Below, one piece after another: positions 17,057 to 27,239 of a stretch of DNA of 64,000 bases. The stretch comes from Chitinophaga sp. 180180018-3 (GTDB lineage: Bacteria > Bacteroidota > Bacteroidia > Chitinophagales > Chitinophagaceae), in the NCBI RefSeq assembly GCF_037893185.1, contig NZ_CP140772.1, positions 2,914,001 to 2,978,000 on the forward strand, in the 5' to 3' direction. The number at the start of each line of letters is the position of its first letter. The stretch's first letter is position 1. The notes beneath the pieces were generated by a model. It worked only from the letters and a program-made list of their open reading frames with translations, searched no databases and was not told the DNA's origin. A program made the translations under genes and the position numbers.

Positions 17057-18003
17057 GAAAAAACGTATTGCTGCTGGAAACTATTGCAGACGAGGCATTG
17101 GCGGTATTAACGGAGCAGGTAAATGTATTCACAGGATACGATGAGGCCAGCTTAAAAGAGGTGTTGAACAAAACAGACATCCATGCCATCATCACAAGAG
17201 GGAAGGGGCAGATCAACCAATCGCTAATGAATGCCTGCCCACATTTGCAGGTGGCGGCCCGTTGCGGCGTGGGGCTCGACAATGTAGATGTAGCGGAAGC
17301 AACAGCTCGGAAAGTTAAAGTGATCAACGCACCGGGCAGCAACGCTGCTACCATTGCAGAACACACACTAACGCTGATGTTGATGCTGATGCGCAATATG
17401 TATGAGTCAGTAGCACAGGTGAAACAAAACAACTGGAATTGGCGCAATCAATATACAGGAGACGAGCTGAATGGCAAGACCCTGGGAATACTGGGAATGG
17501 GCAATATCGGAAAGCGAGTGGCCCGGCTGGGAGATGCCTTTGGTATGAATGTGTTGTATTGGAGCAGGTCTGCACAAGACGTGCCTTATAAATTGCTTTC
17601 TCTGGAAGAGGTATTACAACATGCTGATGTAGTAACGCTTCATCTTCCTTTCAGCAAAGAAATAGATCAACTCATCAATGAAAAGCGGCTGGGATTAATG
17701 AAACGAACGGCGTTGCTGATCAATACCGCAAGAGGTGCACTGGTAGACCATGACGCATTGCTGAAAGCATTGAATGCACAAATGATTTCAGGATATGCTG
17801 CCGATGTGTTGCCAGACGAGCCGCCCGTTCAATCGCTTGGCATTGTTCAGCATCCACGGGCTATCGTTACACCGCATTCCGGCAGCCTTACGGCATCTAC
17901 CTACCGGCAGATGTGCCTGCTCACGGTAAATAACGTAGTGGCGGTGCTGACAGGTAAAAATCCGGATCCGGATAGTATATATAATCGCAAGGAACTTCAA
18001 TGA
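17053..18003 (+). CDS. D-2-hydroxyacid dehydrogenase, SerA-like
   Basis: The 316-aa protein has the D-isomer specific 2-hydroxyacid dehydrogenase layout: an NAD-binding Rossmann domain (LGILGMGNIGKRV) flanked by the catalytic domain, with the catalytic Arg in INTARGALVD, Glu in PDEPP and His in PHSGS. It lacks the ACT regulatory domain of true SerA, so it is more likely a catabolic oxidoreductase such as glyoxylate/hydroxypyruvate or tartronate-type reductase than a serine biosynthesis enzyme. The start codon overlaps the preceding gene by 4 bases. Confidence 0.9.
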   Translation: MRKNVLLLETIADEALAVLTEQVNVFTGYDEASLKEVLNKTDIHAIITRGKGQINQSLMNACPHLQVAARCGVGLDNVDVAEATARKVKVINAPGSNAATIAEHTLTLMLMLMRNMYESVAQVKQNNWNWRNQYTGDELNGKTLGILGMGNIGKRVARLGDAFGMNVLYWSRSAQDVPYKLLSLEEVLQHADVVTLHLPFSKEIDQLINEKRLGLMKRTALLINTARGALVDHDALLKALNAQMISGYAADVLPDEPPVQSLGIVQHPRAIVTPHSGSLTASTYRQMCLLTVNNVVAVLTGKNPDPDSIYNRKELQ

Positions 18004-18040
18004 TCACCACGAAAATCCCGTAGTTAATAAACTTTGTACA

Positions 18041-18904
18041 ATGAGAAAAATTTGTGTTTGTTTATTGTTCATCACTATTGCGTGCACCGGCCTGCTATCG
18101 GCACAATCTTCCAAAAAGATAAAAAAGCCGGTGGTGGTTTTTGTGACAGGCGATCATGAGTACAGCAGTGAGGAAACGATGCCACTGATAGCCGCTGCGC
18201 TGGAAAAAGACTACGGCATGAAAACAATCGTTCTCAAAGCATATCCTGATTATAACAGCGAAGAAAATATTCCGGGCCTCGAGGCATTGAAGCAGGCCGA
18301 CCTGGCCGTCTTTTTCCTGCGCTGGCGCAGGCTTCCTCCTGAGCAACTCGCCTACATAGAGGAATACCTGAAATCCGGAAAACCTGTGATGGGTTTTCGT
18401 ACTACCACACATGCCTTCCATTTTCCGGAAGGGCATGCCAGTGAAAAATGGAACGCCTTTGGAGAGTTTGCATTAAACGCGCCTCCGGGATGGGGCGGCG
18501 CTGCGAAGCATACACATTACGGACATGAGAGCAGTACGGATGTAAGCATCATCCCCGAACAGGCCGGCAATCCGATCCTGACGGGCGTAGCTAAAAATTT
18601 CCACGTTCGCTCGTGGCTGTATCGCGTTCTACCGGACTATCCCGTGAAAGGCTCTACCTGGTTGCTGATGGGCAAGGCGGTAAACCCCGATAAAGAAGCG
18701 ATCGAAAATCCGGTGGCATGGACGGGCACCAATTCCTTTGGAGGCCGGGTTTTTATGACCACCATGGGCCATCCGGAAGATTTCAGACAAGAGCCTTTTC
18801 AGCGACTGGTGATCAATGCCATCCACTATGAGCTGGGCCTGAAAGTGCCGAAAAAATGGAAAGGTAAATTAGATATCCACGTGCCCTATCGTGTAACGAA
18901 ATAA
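18041..18904 (+). CDS. Exported ThuA-like protein
   Basis: The 287-aa protein has a signal peptide (residues 1-21, cleavage after LLSAQ) and a ThuA-like glutamine-amidotransferase fold: VVFVTGDHEYSSEE near the start, ADLAVFFLRWRRLP in the middle and the MTTMGHPEDF segment near the end. ThuA proteins are linked with oxidation of disaccharides to 3-keto sugars, but their biochemical role is poorly settled. It follows the dehydrogenase by 37 bases and precedes the giant cytochrome fusion by 28 bases, a pairing that is common in Bacteroidota. Confidence 0.88.
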   Translation: MRKICVCLLFITIACTGLLSAQSSKKIKKPVVVFVTGDHEYSSEETMPLIAAALEKDYGMKTIVLKAYPDYNSEENIPGLEALKQADLAVFFLRWRRLPPEQLAYIEEYLKSGKPVMGFRTTTHAFHFPEGHASEKWNAFGEFALNAPPGWGGAAKHTHYGHESSTDVSIIPEQAGNPILTGVAKNFHVRSWLYRVLPDYPVKGSTWLLMGKAVNPDKEAIENPVAWTGTNSFGGRVFMTTMGHPEDFRQEPFQRLVINAIHYELGLKVPKKWKGKLDIHVPYRVTK

Positions 18905-18932
18905 GTATTTCCTGCTAAAAAAATTATCTGAG

Positions 18933-21900
18933 ATGTCCAGACTATTTAAAATCGGTATGTATGTACCGCTTATGCCCGTGGTATTGGTGATAATGATGCA
19001 GAGTGCCTGCAGGCAGCAGGAACATGCGCCGCTGGCGGTTGCTAAGGGATCGCATATCTCCATGATTGGCGCCAACCTGGGATCGAGAATGATAAATTAT
19101 GATAATTTTGAAACGGAGCTGTATGTACGTTATCCGGAGTATAACCTGAACATCCGTAATATGTGCGATGGTGGCGAAACTCCCGGTTTCCGGCCGCATG
19201 CCGGCAGGAATTCTCCGTGGGCTTTCCCCGGCGCGGAAAAATTCTGCCCTGAGTTAGCCAAAGAAGTGGATTCGATGGAGAACCCCAGCCAGGGCACTTT
19301 TGAAACACCTGATCAATGGTTAACCCGGCTCAAAACAGATGTGATCATTGCCTTCTTCGGCTACAGCGAATCATTTGCAGGGAAAGAAGGGCTTGATAAC
19401 TACAAAGGTGAATTGGATGCCTTTATCAAATGGACCCTGAAACAAAAATATAATGGTACTTCAATACCACAGCTGGCCATTGTTTCGCCCATTGCTTTCG
19501 AAAATCTGTCCGACAGATATGATCTCCCTGATGGTAAAAAAGAAAATGAAAACCTGGCTTTATATACACAGGCCATGAAGGAAGTGGCCGCGCAGAATAA
19601 TGTACTGTTTGTAGATGCCTTTACTCCTTCACAAAAATGGTACAGGGATACGAAGGAACCGTTGACCATCGATGGTTCTCAGTTGAATGAAGAAGGATAT
19701 AAGAAATTAGGAATTTTACTGGTAGATGAGATTTTTGGAAAAGCCGCTCCTAAAGCTGAAGCTAACAGGCAGCTGGTTCATGATGCGGTAAAGGAAAAAA
19801 ACTGGATGTGGCTGAACGATTATAAAATCCCTAACGGCGTGCATGTATTCGGCCGCCGGTATAATCCCTATGGACCAGATAACTATCCCGCTGAAATAGA
19901 GAAGATCCGGGGAATGACGGCTGTCAGGGATACGGCCGTGTGGCTGGCGGCTTCCAAAGGACAGAAACTGGATATTGCAACGGAAGATAAATATACCAAA
20001 GTATTACCGCCGGTTAAAACCAACTATGATCCGGCTAACACGAAGAATGGCAGTCTGCGCTATCTCAGCGGGGCGGAAGCCGTTAAAAAGCTGAAAGTGC
20101 CACCAGGATATAAGGTAGAGCTTTTCGCCTCTGAAGAGCAGTTCAAAGACCTGGCTAAACCTATGCAGATGTCGTTCGACAATAAAGGTCGTTTATGGGT
20201 AGCCGTTATGCCGAGTTATCCGCATTACAAACCGGGAGATGCCAAACCTGATGATAAAATTATTATTCTGGAAGATACCGACAACGACGGTAAGGCCGAC
20301 AAAGAAACGGTCTTCGCCAGGGGGCTGCACCTGCCAATCGGTTTCGAGATAGCACCCGAAGGCGTTTATGTGGCGCAGGGAACCAATCTTAAATTGCTGA
20401 AAGATACCGACGGAGATGATAAAGCCGATAAGGAAGAAATCCTGCTCAGTGGATTTGATGACCACGATACACACCATAGCAGTCATGCTTTCACAGCGGA
20501 TCCTTCAGGAGCCATCTATTCCGGCGAAGGAGTATTCCTGCAAACACACGTAGAAACATCCTATGGCACTATTCGTGCTTCCAACGGTGGCTTTTACAGA
20601 TTCGATCCGCGGCGCAGGAAACTGGAACGCACCGCGCAATTACAGATCCCTAATCCCTGGGGTATTGCATTCGATGATTGGGGCCAGCCCTTCTTCGCGG
20701 AAACCTCCAGTCCGGATATGCGCTGGATGCTTCCCGGTACAGTGTTACCAAGATATGGCCAGTTTACACATAAATCAATACAGCTGATAGAAGAGAAGCA
20801 CCTGGTACGGCCAACGTCGGGCCTGGAGTTCGTGTCCAGCCGCCACTTCCCGGATTCGATACAGGGCGACTTCCTGATCAATAATACCATCGGCTTCCTG
20901 GGAACGAAGGAACATACCTTACAGGACGATGGAACCGGCTATAAGAGCCATCATCGCCAGGATCTGCTGGTGAGCGAAGATCCTAATTTCCGGCCGGTAG
21001 ATATGGAGTATGCACCCGATGGATCGTTATACGTCATCGACTGGCATAACATCCTGATCGGGCACATGCAGCACAATGCGAGAGACCCCTTGCGGGATCA
21101 TTCACACGGAAGGATATACCGCATTACTTATCCATCTAAACCATTAGTAACACCCGCTCATATAGCAGGAGCCAGCATAGAAGAACTGCTGGACAATCTT
21201 AAACTGCCTGAGTACAGAACCCGCTACAGAACCCGCCGCGAGCTGAGAGGCCGAGATGTGTCGCAGGTGCTGGCCAAATTGAAAACATGGGTAGCCAACC
21301 TCGATAAAAATGATCCCAGGTACGACCATCATTTGCTGGAAGGCCTTTGGGTAAGCTGGGGACTGGATAAAGTGGATCAGGATCTTTTAAGACAGGTATT
21401 GAAAGCAAAAGATTATCATGCAAGAGCCGCAGCAGTAGAGGTAGTACGTTATACCGGCCATCAGGTAAAGGACCAGGCGGAACTGCTGATGCAAGCCGCG
21501 AAAGATGAAAATAGCCGCGTGCGTCTGATGGCGATTGTGGCCGCTTCCTGGATAGGCAAAGAAAAAGGGTTGCCCATTTTAGCAGAAGCTAAGAAAATGC
21601 CGCTGGACGAGTGGATGATCCACGCCTATGAAACTGCAGTGGCCCATTTAAATGGGATGAATGTAAAGAGTGAAAAAGAAGCAGGCGCCAACACGAAACT
21701 AAAAGGTGCAGAACTGGCATTGTTTAATCAGGGAAAGAAAATCTACTCCATCGAAGGATATTGCAGAACGTGCCATCAGCCGGATGGCAAAGGGTTACCT
21801 GATTCAGGCTTCCCACCGCTTGCCGGCTCAGAATGGGTATCGGGCAGCGACGAACGGCTGATTAAACTGGTCATGAAAGGAGTAATGGGGCCCATAGTAG

Positions 21901-22127
21901 TAAATAATAAAGCCTACCCCGGACAGGTTCCTATGACTCCCTTTGGCGGTTTGCTGAAAGATGATGAGGTAGCAGCAGTGCTCACTTATGTCCGGAATTC
22001 ATTCGGAAATACAGGGCCTGCTATTTCTCCTGAAAAGGTGAAGCAGGTAAGAAAGGCTATAGAAAGTAAAAAAGACTTTTATTCTCCTAAAGAACTGCTT
22101 AAAGAACATCCAATGGAAAAGAAATAA
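18933..22127 (+). CDS. SGNH / beta-propeller / HEAT / cytochrome c fusion lipoprotein
   Basis: The 1064-aa protein begins with a lipoprotein-type signal (Cys26 in MQSAC). Domains in order: an SGNH-hydrolase-like region (about 40-265, with the IGANLGSRM and EEGYKKLG blocks), a propeller-like membrane-bound dehydrogenase domain (about 375-740; repeated DTDNDGKADKE and DTDGDDKADKE calcium-like loops), HEAT-like repeats (about 780-890), and a C-terminal mono-heme cytochrome c domain with CRTCH near 944-948. This is the PVC-type heme-binding architecture common in Bacteroidota and planctomycetes and presumed to oxidise sugars in the periplasm. The classical SGNH catalytic Ser is not obvious, so that domain may be a binding module. 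A hairpin follows the stop codon. Confidence 0.87.
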   Translation: MSRLFKIGMYVPLMPVVLVIMMQSACRQQEHAPLAVAKGSHISMIGANLGSRMINYDNFETELYVRYPEYNLNIRNMCDGGETPGFRPHAGRNSPWAFPGAEKFCPELAKEVDSMENPSQGTFETPDQWLTRLKTDVIIAFFGYSESFAGKEGLDNYKGELDAFIKWTLKQKYNGTSIPQLAIVSPIAFENLSDRYDLPDGKKENENLALYTQAMKEVAAQNNVLFVDAFTPSQKWYRDTKEPLTIDGSQLNEEGYKKLGILLVDEIFGKAAPKAEANRQLVHDAVKEKNWMWLNDYKIPNGVHVFGRRYNPYGPDNYPAEIEKIRGMTAVRDTAVWLAASKGQKLDIATEDKYTKVLPPVKTNYDPANTKNGSLRYLSGAEAVKKLKVPPGYKVELFASEEQFKDLAKPMQMSFDNKGRLWVAVMPSYPHYKPGDAKPDDKIIILEDTDNDGKADKETVFARGLHLPIGFEIAPEGVYVAQGTNLKLLKDTDGDDKADKEEILLSGFDDHDTHHSSHAFTADPSGAIYSGEGVFLQTHVETSYGTIRASNGGFYRFDPRRRKLERTAQLQIPNPWGIAFDDWGQPFFAETSSPDMRWMLPGTVLPRYGQFTHKSIQLIEEKHLVRPTSGLEFVSSRHFPDSIQGDFLINNTIGFLGTKEHTLQDDGTGYKSHHRQDLLVSEDPNFRPVDMEYAPDGSLYVIDWHNILIGHMQHNARDPLRDHSHGRIYRITYPSKPLVTPAHIAGASIEELLDNLKLPEYRTRYRTRRELRGRDVSQVLAKLKTWVANLDKNDPRYDHHLLEGLWVSWGLDKVDQDLLRQVLKAKDYHARAAAVEVVRYTGHQVKDQAELLMQAAKDENSRVRLMAIVAASWIGKEKGLPILAEAKKMPLDEWMIHAYETAVAHLNGMNVKSEKEAGANTKLKGAELALFNQGKKIYSIEGYCRTCHQPDGKGLPDSGFPPLAGSEWVSGSDERLIKLVMKGVMGPIVVNNKAYPGQVPMTPFGGLLKDDEVAAVLTYVRNSFGNTGPAISPEKVKQVRKAIESKKDFYSPKELLKEHPMEKK

Positions 22128-22134
22128 TCTGTCG

Positions 22135-22159
22135 CAGGAGCGCTATAGCAGCGCTCCTG
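22135..22159 (+). terminator. Hairpin after catabolic operon
   Basis: CAGGAGCGCT (22135-22144) pairs perfectly with AGCGCTCCTG (22150-22159) across a 5-base loop, 8 bases after the stop codon of the cytochrome fusion gene. There is no clean T-run, only AT-rich sequence, so it may be a terminator or a stability/attenuation hairpin between the operon and the downstream susC gene. Confidence 0.6.
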
Positions 22160-22516
22160 GCTAAAATTTACCTTTTGTTAAATTACTATCTCACTTAGTG
22201 AAAATATTGCAAGGAATTGTCGATCTTAATATTTAATATTGTTAGGATATCTAATTAGTTTATTTAATTATCAACCAAAAATAAAGTAGTTGTCTTTTAA
22301 GCAATGGATATACGGTACGTAGCTAAGTACTGATGTTCACTGTAGTATTCTTTGGCTTCAACAGATATAAGCCAATCCTCTTCCTTTATTTTTCTTTTTT
22401 GATTCCGGTGTTATTATTCAACGGCACAGGCGGCCTTGCTATTACCCGGACGTAGGTATAAATCTGCTTTTAAAAACGTGCCCTAAATAGAAAATTTAAC
22501 CTGAAACTTTTTAATT
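22160..22516 (+). other. AT-rich leader upstream of first susC
   Basis: This gap of more than 350 bases holds no convincing open reading frame. It is AT-rich, especially at 22190-22290. I see no TTTG/TAnnTTTG pair at proper spacing. It probably contains the susC promoter and a long leader, but no element can be fixed by eye. Confidence 0.5.
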
Positions 22517-25500
22517 ATGAAACAGTTTTCCACGGTGACTTTTAAAATGATGGCCCTGCGCCAGAAGATCATTTATGCTGCCTTTGCTTTACTTATGGGA
22601 GTAGCAACGCAGCTTCATGCAAAAGATCCGGCAAGGCCCGGTTATGCACGTCTGTTGCTCATGGACGTGCATGGTAAGGTGTTGGATGAGAATGGTGGTC
22701 CGGTGCCCGGTGTGAGCATAAAAGTAAAGAATGCCGACAAGGCAACCACTACAGATGGCAATGGAAACTTCAGCATCAAAGGGATTACTGATGATGCCAT
22801 TTTGATGATTTCTTACATTGGCTATGTTACACAGGAGGTAAAAGTTACTTCCACGGAAATGCTGATTAAGCTGGTACCGCAGGTGAAGAAAATAGACGAA
22901 GTGGTAGTAGTAGGGTATGGTACAACTAAGAAATCAGACCTGACCGGTGCTGTTGGTACAGTTAAAGCAGACGTGCTGCAGGAGCGCCCGAGCTCTTCAC
23001 TAAACCAGGGCTTATCGGGTCGCGTAACCGGGGTGAATGTATCATCCAACTCCGGAAGGCCGGGAGGTAGAACCAATATACGTATCCGCGGATCCAGCTC
23101 GTTGAGTGTATCTAATAATCCATTGTATGTAATAGATGGGGTAATATTGAATCCGGTAGATTTACGGAATGGAAGTACGCCTATCGATTACATCAACCCG
23201 AATGATATCGCTTCCATCGAAGTGTTGAAGGATGCTTCTTCCACCGCTATCTACGGCGCCCGCGGCGCCAATGGCGTCATCCTCGTTACTACAAAAAGAG
23301 GCGGCACTGGCGGAGGACGTATCACGTATGATCCGGATTTCAGTATAGGCGTGCTGCCCCGGAAACTGCCCATGCTCAATTCAAAGGAGTTTCTGGCAGT
23401 AGAAGACCTGGCTTATGCCAATGCACAGAAATATGATCCCGTTGGATGGGCAACCGGAACGAAATATGTAGATCCCAAAACCAAACGTACCAACCCTAAA
23501 TTATTTGATGCACAGGGAAATCCGCTCTACGACACGGATTGGCAGGATGTGGCATTTCAAAAAGCATTCACACAAAATCATCAGCTGGGATTTACAGATG
23601 GTGATGAGAAAAGAAGTATAGGGGCCTTTTTAAACTATCGTACCCAGGAAGGGCTGGCACGTGGATCGTGGCAAGACAGATACGCAGGCCGCTTAGTGTT
23701 CGATAGTAAGATAAAAGAATGGCTGAAGGTAGGCGGTACCATGAGCTATACCGATCAGCGTGAAAAACAGGTAGATCAATTAGATGGTAGTGGTATTACC
23801 ATGATGCGCCAGGTACTGGAAGCACTGCCACTCATCCCGGTAAAATATGCCGACGGCTCATGGGCCAGCAACAGGGATTATCCGGGAATGGAAGGCGGTG
23901 ATAATCCGCTGCGGGTGGCAGCCGACAGGCAATCTATTCTGCATACCCAAACTTTTTTAGGTAACCTGTTTACAAACATACATTTCGCACCCGGACTGGA
24001 ATTGAGATCAATCCTGGGCGTTAATATCATCAATCAGAGAGAAGATTATTTTGCAGCAAAAGGATTACGTTATATTTCAGACAACGGAGATGCTTCTGTA
24101 AACAATAGCAGGTATAACTCCTGGCAGTTTGAAAATTATCTTACCTACAACAGGGAATTTGCGAAAGTGCATAGTTTGAATGCGATGGCAGGCGTGTCCT
24201 GGCAGCATCTCGACCGTTTCGATAATTCGGCAATTACCCAGGGCTTCACAGACTCTTATTACAGGTATTATAATCTTGGTGCAGGTTCCAGTCCGCAGCC
24301 GCCTACTTCGCTGGGAATAGCCAATGGACTGAATTCTTATTTCGGCCGCGTCAACTACGGCTTCCGCAACCGGTACCTGGTTACCTTTACCGGCCGTATG
24401 GATGGTTCTTCAAAATTCGGACGTGATAATCAGTTTGCGTTCTTTCCTTCTGCTGCCCTCGCGTGGAGAGTAACAGAAGAAAATTTTATGAAGAGTATTC
24501 CCGCTATATCAAATTTAAAACTCCGCGCCAGCTATGGTGCTACTGGTAACTCCGAAATACCCGCCTACAGAGCGTTAGCGGGCCTGGGCAACTACAGTGT
24601 GATCTTTGACGGTGCGCGTAATTCAGGAGTGGGTATCGATCGTTTAGCTAACCCTGGTTTACGCTGGGAAAAAACAAAACAGGTCGATTTCGGAATGGAG
24701 CTGGGCTTGTTTTCCAACAGGCTGAACATCGAATTAGATCTGTATCGCAGAAAAGTAGATGGGATGCTGCTGGATGCTCCGTTGCCCTATACCACCGGGC
24801 GCGATAAAATATTCTCGAATGTGGGAAGCATGGAAAACAAAGGCGTTGAGGTGGGCGTTAATTCCACCAATATTAAAACAGATGATTTCTCCTGGAGTAC
24901 CACCTTTAATATTTCCATCAACAAAAATAAAGTACTGGCATTGGCCAATGGCGACATACTTTCCGGCAACGGTATCATCAGGGTGGGCGAGCCCGTTGGT
25001 TCCTTCTTTGGAAGGGTAAGTTTGGGTACGTGGGGTACGAAAGAAGCGGATGAGGCAAAGAAATACAATATGCTGCCCGGCGACATCAAGTACAAAGACA
25101 TCAATAATGATGGCATCATCAACGATCTGGACAGGGTGATCATCGGCAAAGGTATCCCCGATGGATACGGCACCTTCCTGAATACCTTCCAGTATAAGGC
25201 CTGGTCGCTCACCGTAGATCTGCAGTTTATGTATGGCAACGATGTACTCGACAGGAGCATACATTCAGCGGAAGACAGGCAGGGCATCGCCAACAGTTAT
25301 AAAACCGTGCTGAATGCCTGGACGGAAACGAACCAGAATACCCCCATTGCGCAAATCCGTCCGATAAGCGCCTATTACACTACCAACAACGACAGCCATA
25401 AAGTAACCGACGGTTCGTTTATCCGTGGCCGTAATTTATTACTGGCGTATGTATTTCCATCAAAAACCGTATCAGCCATGAAGCTTAGCCGTCTGAGAGT

Positions 25501-25654
25501 ATATGCCTCCGTTCAGAATTTTTTCCTGGTGACAAAGTTTAAAGGATACGATCCTGAAGTTTCCAACTCCAGCTCTCCGTTCGATCAGGGTGTAACGGTA
25601 TACGACTATCCGAAGCCAAGGGTGTTTATGCTGGGGCTTAATATTGGGTTATAG
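22517..25654 (+). CDS. SusC/RagA-type TonB-dependent receptor
   Basis: The 1045-aa outer-membrane protein has a long N-terminal signal region (about 1-36), a carboxypeptidase-regulatory-like domain (about 50-130), a TonB-box-like VVVVGYGT segment, the plug domain (about 140-260, with the IDGVI and ASIEVLKDASSTAIYGARG motifs typical of SusC) and a C-terminal beta-barrel ending in LGLNIGL. It imports oligosaccharides or other large nutrients with its SusD partner. SusD follows 27 bases later. Because the pair comes after the catabolic operon it may bring in that pathway's substrate. Confidence 0.95.
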   Translation: MKQFSTVTFKMMALRQKIIYAAFALLMGVATQLHAKDPARPGYARLLLMDVHGKVLDENGGPVPGVSIKVKNADKATTTDGNGNFSIKGITDDAILMISYIGYVTQEVKVTSTEMLIKLVPQVKKIDEVVVVGYGTTKKSDLTGAVGTVKADVLQERPSSSLNQGLSGRVTGVNVSSNSGRPGGRTNIRIRGSSSLSVSNNPLYVIDGVILNPVDLRNGSTPIDYINPNDIASIEVLKDASSTAIYGARGANGVILVTTKRGGTGGGRITYDPDFSIGVLPRKLPMLNSKEFLAVEDLAYANAQKYDPVGWATGTKYVDPKTKRTNPKLFDAQGNPLYDTDWQDVAFQKAFTQNHQLGFTDGDEKRSIGAFLNYRTQEGLARGSWQDRYAGRLVFDSKIKEWLKVGGTMSYTDQREKQVDQLDGSGITMMRQVLEALPLIPVKYADGSWASNRDYPGMEGGDNPLRVAADRQSILHTQTFLGNLFTNIHFAPGLELRSILGVNIINQREDYFAAKGLRYISDNGDASVNNSRYNSWQFENYLTYNREFAKVHSLNAMAGVSWQHLDRFDNSAITQGFTDSYYRYYNLGAGSSPQPPTSLGIANGLNSYFGRVNYGFRNRYLVTFTGRMDGSSKFGRDNQFAFFPSAALAWRVTEENFMKSIPAISNLKLRASYGATGNSEIPAYRALAGLGNYSVIFDGARNSGVGIDRLANPGLRWEKTKQVDFGMELGLFSNRLNIELDLYRRKVDGMLLDAPLPYTTGRDKIFSNVGSMENKGVEVGVNSTNIKTDDFSWSTTFNISINKNKVLALANGDILSGNGIIRVGEPVGSFFGRVSLGTWGTKEADEAKKYNMLPGDIKYKDINNDGIINDLDRVIIGKGIPDGYGTFLNTFQYKAWSLTVDLQFMYGNDVLDRSIHSAEDRQGIANSYKTVLNAWTETNQNTPIAQIRPISAYYTTNNDSHKVTDGSFIRGRNLLLAYVFPSKTVSAMKLSRLRVYASVQNFFLVTKFKGYDPEVSNSSSPFDQGVTVYDYPKPRVFMLGLNIGL

Positions 25655-25681
25655 TATTGTGTAATTTTTAATGAGAAAATT

Positions 25682-27184
25682 ATGAAAACAACAATCATAA
25701 AATACGGACTGCTGGTATTAACAACAGGAACATTATGCTTGACCGGTTGCCGGAAATTTTTGGATGAATCGGATCCCAGCAATTATACAGAAGATACTTA
25801 TTTTACCAAACCCGAACACGCCAGAAGCTCCGTGAATGCTATCTATGCAAGCCTGCGTGATCCGATGGTGGGTGATTTCAATGGCGCACCCTGGACGATG
25901 ACGGAATTTGCCACCGGGCAGGCAGCCACAGATCTGGGCCAGGCCGTTAACAGCTACTACATAAAAGATCTCCATAATACCGCTGATAATGGCTATGGAG
26001 AAAACTACTGGAGAAATTATTATAAAGGCATCAGCAACGCAAATCTGTCTATCGCCAAAATTCCAAAAATTAATATGGATCAGACAGAGATGAAAAAGCT
26101 GTTGGGTGAAGCACGTTTTTTAAGGGCATGGTATTATTTTAATTTGGTACAAATGTTTGGTAATATCCCTTTGGTGACCGATCCTATTGATTTAAAGTCG
26201 GATCAGTTAAGACCCAAACAGGCGCCTCCGGAAGAGGTGTACAAATTAATTGTTGATGACCTGACAACCGCTGAAAACGCCGGTCTACCCTGGACAGATG
26301 CCGGTGGCAGGGCATCCCTTGGCGCTGTGAAATCATTGCTGGCCAAAGTATATCTTACGATGGCGGGATATCCTTTACAGAAAGGCAGTTCGTATTTCGA
26401 CCTGGCAGCAAAGAAGGCGGAAGAAGTGCTGGATTCAAAACAATTTAAGCTGTTCAATAATTATGGAGATCTGCATAATCCGGCGAAGAAAAATGTGGAT
26501 GAGAATATTTTTATGATCCAGTATAAAACACAGGTGATCCCCGGTACCTGGCAATCGCTGATCATTCCGTACAACAAAGGCATTTCTGCTTATTCTGCAG
26601 AAACAGGCGGTATATACGCTACTGCCGACTTCGTAAAATCTTACGACCCTGCTGACCAGCGTGCAAAAGAAGGCCAGTTCTTTTTTACTCAATTCAGCAG
26701 CCGGAGTGACAGAACAAAGACCGTGCAGTTGGGAGGTTATTTTTTATTTAAACTGTTTGATGTGACCGCACAAACAAGCACCGCTAACAGCGATCTGAAC
26801 TGGTCGCTGATCCGTTATGCTGATGTGTTGCTGGTATATGCGGAAGCGGCCAATGAAACAGGTGGCCCCGGTGCCAAAGCGTACGATGCCGTTAACCAGA
26901 TAAGAACAAGAGCAAATTTACCGGCATTGACGGGGCTCTCCAAAGATCAATTCAGGGAGGCGGTATGGCGCGAACGTTGGTACGAGCTGTGTTTCGAGAA
27001 TGTGACCTGGTTTGATATGGTGCGGTTGCGCAAGGCATTTAACGTTACTACCAAAGGGTTTGATAATTATGTTGGGCATAAGTTTACTTACGGCCCGGTG
27101 TTAACGGAAAGAGAGTTGTTGTTTCCGATACCGAGCAGGGAGCTGAGGAATAATCCCAATCTGGTGCCCACGAAGGGGTATTAA
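25682..27184 (+). CDS. SusD/RagB-type nutrient-binding lipoprotein
   Basis: The 500-aa surface lipoprotein has a lipobox with Cys23 (LTGCRKF), the SusD signature ARFLRAWYYFNLVQMFG near 145-161 and the C-terminal RYADVLLVYAEAAN and RERWYELCFEN blocks. It caps the SusC barrel and binds the ligand. It forms a pair with the susC gene immediately upstream, and a strong terminator follows. No glycoside hydrolase lies between this pair and the next genes, so the ligand cannot be guessed from enzymes. Confidence 0.95.
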   Translation: MKTTIIKYGLLVLTTGTLCLTGCRKFLDESDPSNYTEDTYFTKPEHARSSVNAIYASLRDPMVGDFNGAPWTMTEFATGQAATDLGQAVNSYYIKDLHNTADNGYGENYWRNYYKGISNANLSIAKIPKINMDQTEMKKLLGEARFLRAWYYFNLVQMFGNIPLVTDPIDLKSDQLRPKQAPPEEVYKLIVDDLTTAENAGLPWTDAGGRASLGAVKSLLAKVYLTMAGYPLQKGSSYFDLAAKKAEEVLDSKQFKLFNNYGDLHNPAKKNVDENIFMIQYKTQVIPGTWQSLIIPYNKGISAYSAETGGIYATADFVKSYDPADQRAKEGQFFFTQFSSRSDRTKTVQLGGYFLFKLFDVTAQTSTANSDLNWSLIRYADVLLVYAEAANETGGPGAKAYDAVNQIRTRANLPALTGLSKDQFREAVWRERWYELCFENVTWFDMVRLRKAFNVTTKGFDNYVGHKFTYGPVLTERELLFPIPSRELRNNPNLVPTKGY

Positions 27185-27203
27185 CAGAGATGACCAATTA
27201 TAT

Positions 27204-27239
27204 AAAACCCTCGCAGATTCAATCGTCTGCGAGGGTTTT
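27204..27239 (+). terminator. Rho-independent terminator after susD
   Basis: AAAACCCTCGCAGA (27204-27217) pairs perfectly with TCTGCGAGGGTTTT (27226-27239) across an 8-base loop, followed by GTTTTA. It sits 20 bases after the susD stop and is the clearest terminator in the window. Confidence 0.9.
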
